Part shown: piece after piece, positions 60,782 to 64,000 of the stretch
Numbering within the stretch: position 1 is the first letter of the stretch
Layout: every line of letters begins with the position of its first letter
From: an uncultured Acidimicrobiales bacterium
Lineage (GTDB): Bacteria > Actinomycetota > Acidimicrobiia > Acidimicrobiales > SZUA-35
Reading direction: 5' to 3'
Assembly (NCBI GenBank): GCA_937922785.1
Contig: CALAJQ010000002.1
Location: forward strand, 16,182 to 80,181
DNA length: 64,000 bases
The notes under the pieces: model-generated
Databases searched by the model: none
Seen by the model: the letters and a program-made list of their open reading frames with translations, nothing else
Told to the model about the DNA's origin: nothing
Translations under genes and position numbers: made by a program

Positions 60782-62506
60782 CTAGCGTCGATCGATTGAT
60801 TTGATGCGGCCGTTTTCCATCGTGATGACTTGGTCGGCCTTGTCGATCACAAACTGGCGATGCGAAACGGCAATCACTGTGCTCGATCCTTCGGCACTTA
60901 GGTGGTTCCAAAGCTGCCGTTCGGTGGAAACATCCAGGGCGCTGGATAGATCATCCACGACCAGCAGTTCTGGTTGGGTAAGTAGGCTGCGGGCGGTGGC
61001 AACTCGCTGGGCCTGTCCTCCGGATAACCGCAGTCCGCGTGACCCCACAGTGGTTGCACGGCCGTTGGGCATCTCGGCCAGATCTTGAGTCAGTGTCGTC
61101 TGCTCCAGTACGACATCTAGCCGTTCCTTGCTTCTGCCTAACGCAATGTTCTCCGCCAGCGACTCACTGAACAAACGGGGGAGTTGTGGCAGATGGGCAG
61201 AGTTGGGCGGCACGAACCAGGCGCCCAGGTCCTCGACGGACTCGCCGTTCCAACTAATGGAAGCGGAGCTGGGTTCGAGACCAATGAGCGCTCGAAGCAA
61301 CGTAGTTTTGCCGCTGCCGACACCTCCGGTAATGACCGTGAAAGTGCCAGCGGCGACTTCGAAGCTGACGTCGTGCACGCCCGCCTCGGTCGCACCGTAG
61401 GTAGAAGTGAGTGCCTCTACTCGCAGTTGTTCTAACGGAACCCGATGCGGATCAGGCTCGCGAACCCGCATCTCATCACGGGGCTCGATCGTTACTTCGA
61501 TGTGTTCGAACAAGTCATCAATCCGGTCGGGTGCCACCATCTCACCCATCCGCCCGTAGGAGACAACAGCTTGTTCGCGCGCTGAGATAAGCCGGGCGGT
61601 GAAACGCGGCACGTCCCCCAATTCGTACGCGTATGCGACGAACAACGCAACGTCGCCGACGGTCAGCGTTCCGTCGCGCGCCGGTGGCACCAAGACCAAC
61701 AAGGTGAGTCCGATTGTTATGTCGGTCGTGGTAGAAGCGATGCCTGCGATCATCTGCGCCAAGACTGTGTCTCGAACTGCGGTTTTGCGCCGAACGGCTG
61801 TGTGTCGTTCTAGGCGGGTAATGGCGGCTTCCTCACGACCCGCAAGTCTGAAAGCCAGCATGCCGGAAAAGGCTTCGCCGAGGAAGGAAGTGACCTCACT
61901 GGTTGCCTCCCGATCTGCGGCCCGGGCGTCATACAGCGCTGGGGTCATCTTTCGAACGATGATTGTCACCAACGCCAGTGGCAACAGCACAACAAGCGCT
62001 GCGCCTCTGTCGATTGTGGCCATGATGGCCAGGGCGCCCACGCCGTATGCAATGGCGGCCGTGCCGTCAACCCAGGCGTCGGGCCAAACCACGCCGTCAC
62101 GTACGTCCTGCTGGAATCGCGAAATCGCTTCGCTCGGACTTGACGGCAACCCGGCTGCGTGGGGCCCGCCGCTAACAGTCTGGGCCCGCAACATGTTGGT
62201 TCGCAACAGCGTGGTTGCTGACACCCACCACCGCACCACCACCCAAACAGCAAGTGCAAACACGAGCCAGCGGAAGCTTTCCGTGACCCCAATCCCAACC
62301 AGCAACCAGGTGACCGATTCGTTGGTTTCTAACGCGTCGAACACCAGCTTCAGAAACCAACCGCTCAACAGAGGTATCAGCGAAAAGAGCGCCCAGCCGA
62401 CCCAACTGCCCAGCCACAGTCGGGATCGGAAAACTCCGGTGCGCCATCCGAACGATTCGGGTTTGATGGTTGACCGTGGGGGAAGCGGTGTCTTGTTGAT
62501 ACTCAC
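60782..62506 (-). CDS. ABC exporter half with degenerate ATPase site
   Basis: A 574-residue permease-ATPase fusion: about six helices (residues 30-310), then Walker A 'ITGGVGSGKTTLLRALIG', signature 'LSGGQAQRVATARSLL', Walker B 'LLVVDDLSSALD' and H-loop 'IAVSHRQFVI'. The catalytic Glu after Walker B is Asp, so this subunit's site is probably slow or dead, as in one half of heterodimeric exporters. Its start overlaps the stop of the next exporter gene by ATGA, and the pair should form the dimer. Substrate unknown. Confidence 0.88.
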   Translation of the reverse strand: MSINKTPLPPRSTIKPESFGWRTGVFRSRLWLGSWVGWALFSLIPLLSGWFLKLVFDALETNESVTWLLVGIGVTESFRWLVFALAVWVVVRWWVSATTLLRTNMLRAQTVSGGPHAAGLPSSPSEAISRFQQDVRDGVVWPDAWVDGTAAIAYGVGALAIMATIDRGAALVVLLPLALVTIIVRKMTPALYDARAADREATSEVTSFLGEAFSGMLAFRLAGREEAAITRLERHTAVRRKTAVRDTVLAQMIAGIASTTTDITIGLTLLVLVPPARDGTLTVGDVALFVAYAYELGDVPRFTARLISAREQAVVSYGRMGEMVAPDRIDDLFEHIEVTIEPRDEMRVREPDPHRVPLEQLRVEALTSTYGATEAGVHDVSFEVAAGTFTVITGGVGSGKTTLLRALIGLEPSSASISWNGESVEDLGAWFVPPNSAHLPQLPRLFSESLAENIALGRSKERLDVVLEQTTLTQDLAEMPNGRATTVGSRGLRLSGGQAQRVATARSLLTQPELLVVDDLSSALDVSTERQLWNHLSAEGSSTVIAVSHRQFVIDKADQVITMENGRIKSIDRR

Positions 62507-64000
62507 AACACCACCTCGTCCAGCGGGATGTCGGCCCCAACTGCCAACAGTTGTGCGTAGCGACTGTTGGGATCATCTCGCAGTTCGGAGGTCGGTCCAT
62601 ATTCGGCGACCGTGCCCGAGTCGAGCACAAGGATCTGATCAAGTCGCTCCACAGTTGAGAGGCGGTGGGCGATCACCACTGCGGTGCGGCCGGCCAGCAA
62701 CTTGTCAATTGCCCGCGTGACCCTGGCCTCAGTCAGCGGGTCGATTCGGGACGACGCCTCGTCGAGCAGCACAAAGTCGGGCGATCTGAGGAACAGTCTG
62801 GTCAGCGCAATCAGTTGGCCTTCACCAGCGGACAATCCACTGCCGGCCGGGCCCAGTTTTGTGTCTAGGCCCTCGGGCATGGCTTCAACCCATGTCAACA
62901 GGTCAAGCTCGGCCAAGGCGGAGCGCACCTGCTCATCGGCAATCGATTCGTCGAAGAGGGTCAGGTTGTCTCGAATGGTTGCACCGAACAAATGCACGTC
63001 TTGAGACACAACACCAGTGCGCGCTCGAAGATCGGTCAGCGGAACTTGGTGCAGCGGCACGCCTCCAAGGCGGACGGTTCCCGACGTTGGCTCGACAAGT
63101 CGTAACAGCAGGCGCGCCAGGGTGGTCTTGCCGCTTCCGGTGCGTCCTAGAACACCCACTGAGGTCCCGGCTTCGAGGGCAACGGTCAGCCCGTCGATGA
63201 CGGCCACCGGCTCTTCTTCGTCGGCATAGGTGAAGGTGACGTGATCAAGTTCGAGGCCGAGAGGACCCAGAGGCAACTTAGAATTTCCGGTGTTGTCTAT
63301 GTCGGAAGATTCGGCCATCAGGTTCATCGATCGGGCCATGCCCCCGGCCGCTCTTTGCACCCGTTCGGTTTCGTCGGAGAGCTCGCTTAGCGGTTGGCGC
63401 AGAACCTGGGTGTATTGGAAAATCAGGTATGCAGTGCCCAACGTGATGGCGCCACGGCGCAGCAACGCGACGTTGAGGGCCAACGCAATAAGCCCCCCGA
63501 AAACAAACACTGCGTTCGACATGATCCAAAGCGCTACGCCCTGTCGCTCACGGTTCAGGGACGATCGAAGCACTGCGGCGCTAGCGACCTGGAACGTGGC
63601 CAAGGCATGGCTGCCGCCGCCGTTGCTTCGCAGGTCATCGGCGCCGGTTAGGCGTTCCTCGACCTGTCCCAACATTCGGCCGGTCGCCGCCTGTTCGGTG
63701 GCCGCTTCGTCGACGGCCTTGTCTCGCAGCGAGTACATGGTGGCCAGTGCAATGGCCAGGTAAATGGCGAAGCCGAATCCAACTTGGGGGTCACGAATCA
63801 GCAACACCGTAACTAGACCGACCAACGTGACCAGCGCAGCCGCAGCCTTCACAGCGAAACTGGCAACGAAATCGCTAAGGGCAGTGACGTCGCCGTCGAC
63901 TCGGCTAACAAGCTCACCGGGGCTGGTGGAGCGATGGAACGCCAGGTCAAGGTTGAGAACGTGACGAGACAACGTGGTGCGAAGCTCGTTGGTGACGAGC
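62503..64000 (-). CDS. ABC exporter half, partial (runs off window)
   Basis: About 499 residues visible; the frame is open to base 64000, so the N-terminal helices lie outside. Transmembrane part to about residue 230 of the visible chain ('STSPGELVSRVDGDVTALSD' is the usual intracellular loop), then Walker A 'LGRTGSGKTTLARLLLRL', signature 'LSAGEGQLIALTRLFL' (altered from LSGGQ), Walker B 'FVLLDEASSRID' with the catalytic Glu, and 'VIAHRLSTV'. The consensus Walker B and altered signature complement the partner's features: in the dimer one composite site would be canonical and one degenerate. Confidence 0.9.
   Translation of the reverse strand, partial: LVTNELRTTLSRHVLNLDLAFHRSTSPGELVSRVDGDVTALSDFVASFAVKAAAALVTLVGLVTVLLIRDPQVGFGFAIYLAIALATMYSLRDKAVDEAATEQAATGRMLGQVEERLTGADDLRSNGGGSHALATFQVASAAVLRSSLNRERQGVALWIMSNAVFVFGGLIALALNVALLRRGAITLGTAYLIFQYTQVLRQPLSELSDETERVQRAAGGMARSMNLMAESSDIDNTGNSKLPLGPLGLELDHVTFTYADEEEPVAVIDGLTVALEAGTSVGVLGRTGSGKTTLARLLLRLVEPTSGTVRLGGVPLHQVPLTDLRARTGVVSQDVHLFGATIRDNLTLFDESIADEQVRSALAELDLLTWVEAMPEGLDTKLGPAGSGLSAGEGQLIALTRLFLRSPDFVLLDEASSRIDPLTEARVTRAIDKLLAGRTAVVIAHRLSTVERLDQILVLDSGTVAEYGPTSELRDDPNSRYAQLLAVGADIPLDEVVL

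Overview
The window looks like a chromosomal segment of a free-living actinobacterium. Its moderately high GC, frequent GTG/TTG starts, many lipoproteins with Ala/Gly-Cys lipoboxes, actinobacterial-type PurC and ValS, and a VapBC45-type module suggest Acidimicrobiia or a relative. The lineage is an inference from gene content, not from a marker-gene alignment.

Layout. 1-5804: the N-terminal part of an EamA transporter, a thiolase, a CHAD protein, two small lipoproteins, an ABC exporter and a HAD 5'-nucleotidase. 5870-17745: a purine block, purL-purQ, then purC-purE-purF-purD-purM-purN and guaB, with mostly 1-8 nt overlaps and one convergent alpha/beta hydrolase inserted. It covers most steps from PRPP to CAIR/SAICAR plus IMP to XMP; purK, purB, purH and purA are not here. 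PurL carries a PurS-like N-terminus, and PurE is of the animal-like class II type, which explains the missing purK. 17841-28607: a DUF4173-like membrane protein, an Ada-AlkA fusion plus Ogt (alkylation repair), a small HesB-like gene interrupted by an in-frame TGA followed by a SECIS-like hairpin, RmuC, a LOG protein, two hydrolases and ValS. 28655-42019: a 1848-residue HD-GYP/cadherin-like/lamin-tail receptor, CysS, a TPP-riboswitch-controlled thiBPQ transporter, an acyltransferase, and an acyl-CoA dehydrogenase preceded by two palindromic operators.

42020-48253 is a genomic island. The last 25 codons of the acyl-CoA dehydrogenase are repeated at its far end with synonymous changes, and a broken tyrosine-integrase N-terminus lies just inside the left boundary. 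Cargo: an ankyrin protein, small secreted or membrane proteins, a VapBC45-like toxin-antitoxin pair and an orphan FokI-like nuclease. 48391-60700 stays accessory in character: an orphan ABC permease, lipoproteins, a propeller gene broken by an amber codon, a methyltransferase fused to a possible cysteine-protease domain, a 1029-residue lipoprotein, a secreted-type EEP phosphatase, an alditol oxidase, and at least three families of dispersed intergenic repeats. 60782-64000: a heterodimeric ABC exporter whose first gene runs off the window.

The most striking observation is the candidate selenoprotein at 21611-21916. The UGA lies in a gene that is open on both sides, and 20 nt after it is a 6-bp stem with a GGUC loop, the loop known from the E. 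coli fdhF SECIS. No RNA genes (tRNA, rRNA) or CRISPR arrays were recognised.
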